Made by a program: the position numbers and the translations under genes. Below are positions 5,076 through 5,201 of a DNA stretch of 5,201 nucleotides, piece after piece. Positions within the stretch are counted from its first letter, which is position 1; each line of letters begins with the position of its first letter. The notes under the pieces were generated by a model. It worked only from the letters and a program-made list of their open reading frames with translations, did not search any database and had not been told where the DNA came from. Source of the DNA: an uncultured Oscillochloris sp. (GTDB lineage Bacteria; Chloroflexota; Chloroflexia; Chloroflexales; Chloroflexaceae); contig CAIRDL010000689.1 of NCBI GenBank assembly GCA_903877345.1, positions 1 to 5,201 on the forward strand, in the 5' to 3' direction.

Positions 5076-5151
5076 GTGGAGTCAAGGCTTCAGCCGGATA
5101 GGGCCGCCTAAAGGCTCGACTCCTTTTCATAACCTGTGTAGGATTGCTATA
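5050..5151. mobile_element. MITE-like foldback element with TA ends
   Basis: Perfect 13-bp terminal inverted repeats (TATAGCAATCCTA at 5050-5062, reverse complement at 5139-5151) bound a 102-bp segment with no coding capacity. The outermost bases at both ends are TA, as expected for the target duplication of IS630/Tc1/mariner-type transposases, leaving a 98-bp body (5052-5149). Inside lie a second inverted pair (GGAGTC 5078-5083, GACTCC 5118-5123) and two small hairpins (5086-5095 and 5106-5115), so one strand can fold over nearly its full length. It would need a transposase supplied from elsewhere. It interrupts the 21-bp array cleanly. Family assignment is inferred from the TA ends only. 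Confidence 0.78.
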
Positions 5152-5201
5152 AGATCGAGTCCCCGCGATCTAAGATCGAGTCCCCGCGATCTAAGATCGA
5201 G

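Larger units (their letters stand above)
5032..5201. repeat. 21-bp tandem array, interrupted by a foldback element and running off the window
   Basis: Two exact 21-bp units (5151-5171 and 5172-5192) and the first 9 bp of a third (5193-5201) end at the window edge. The unit core is GATCGAGTCCCCGCGATCT. A further unit at 5032-5050 matches 18 of 19 bases but is separated from the rest by the element at 5050-5151. Each unit is a small palindrome (AGATCG and CGATCT, 8-nt loop), and the junction between units (CGATCT, A, AGATCG) is another. There are no unique spacers, so it is not a CRISPR. The array stands between oppB and whatever lies upstream. Confidence 0.9.

Noticed and set aside
5151..5201. 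CRISPR array
   Set aside because: Units follow one another directly with a 21-bp period and no unique spacers.

Overview
This 5.2-kb, GC-rich window is a bacterial chromosomal segment with five protein genes and an unusually dense set of short repeats in its intergenic gaps. The likely source is a member of the Chloroflexota (filamentous phototroph type). That is an inference from the protein flavour, such as the membrane-anchored NAGPA-like protein with a Pro/Thr linker, and from the heptanucleotide-rich spacers. No rRNA or other taxonomic marker is present.

Left part, plus strand: the 3' nine-tenths of an adenylate-kinase-like gene enters from the window edge (2-580). A near-consensus sigma70 promoter overlaps its stop codon and drives a thiol peroxidase gene, tpx (667-1182), which ends at a strong intrinsic terminator (1243-1278). 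The junction with the next, convergent gene carries a C-rich heptad repeat that would be a G-quadruplex tract on the minus strand.

Right part, minus strand, reading from right to left: oppB-type permease (5010-4006), oppC-type permease (3798-2833) and a membrane-anchored phosphodiester-glycosidase-like protein (2573-1320). The two permeases are the paired membrane subunits of a peptide/nickel (Opp/Dpp) class ABC importer. Its binding protein and ATPases are not in the window, and the binding protein may lie just beyond the right edge. The 207-bp gap between oppB and oppC is unusual for such a pair and is filled with repeats.

The gaps are the most interesting part. (i) Upstream of oppB, a foldback element of about 100 bp with 13-bp perfect terminal inverted repeats and TA ends sits inside a 21-bp tandem array. 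Removing it together with one TA restores the array exactly in phase. (ii) A dispersed repeat occurs complete upstream of oppC and as two separated halves downstream of oppC; its left part lies just upstream of the ribosome binding site of two different genes. (iii) Three unrelated heptanucleotide repeat clusters and one octamer array occupy the remaining gaps. I see no defence system, CRISPR, tRNA or rRNA, and no gene of unknown family.
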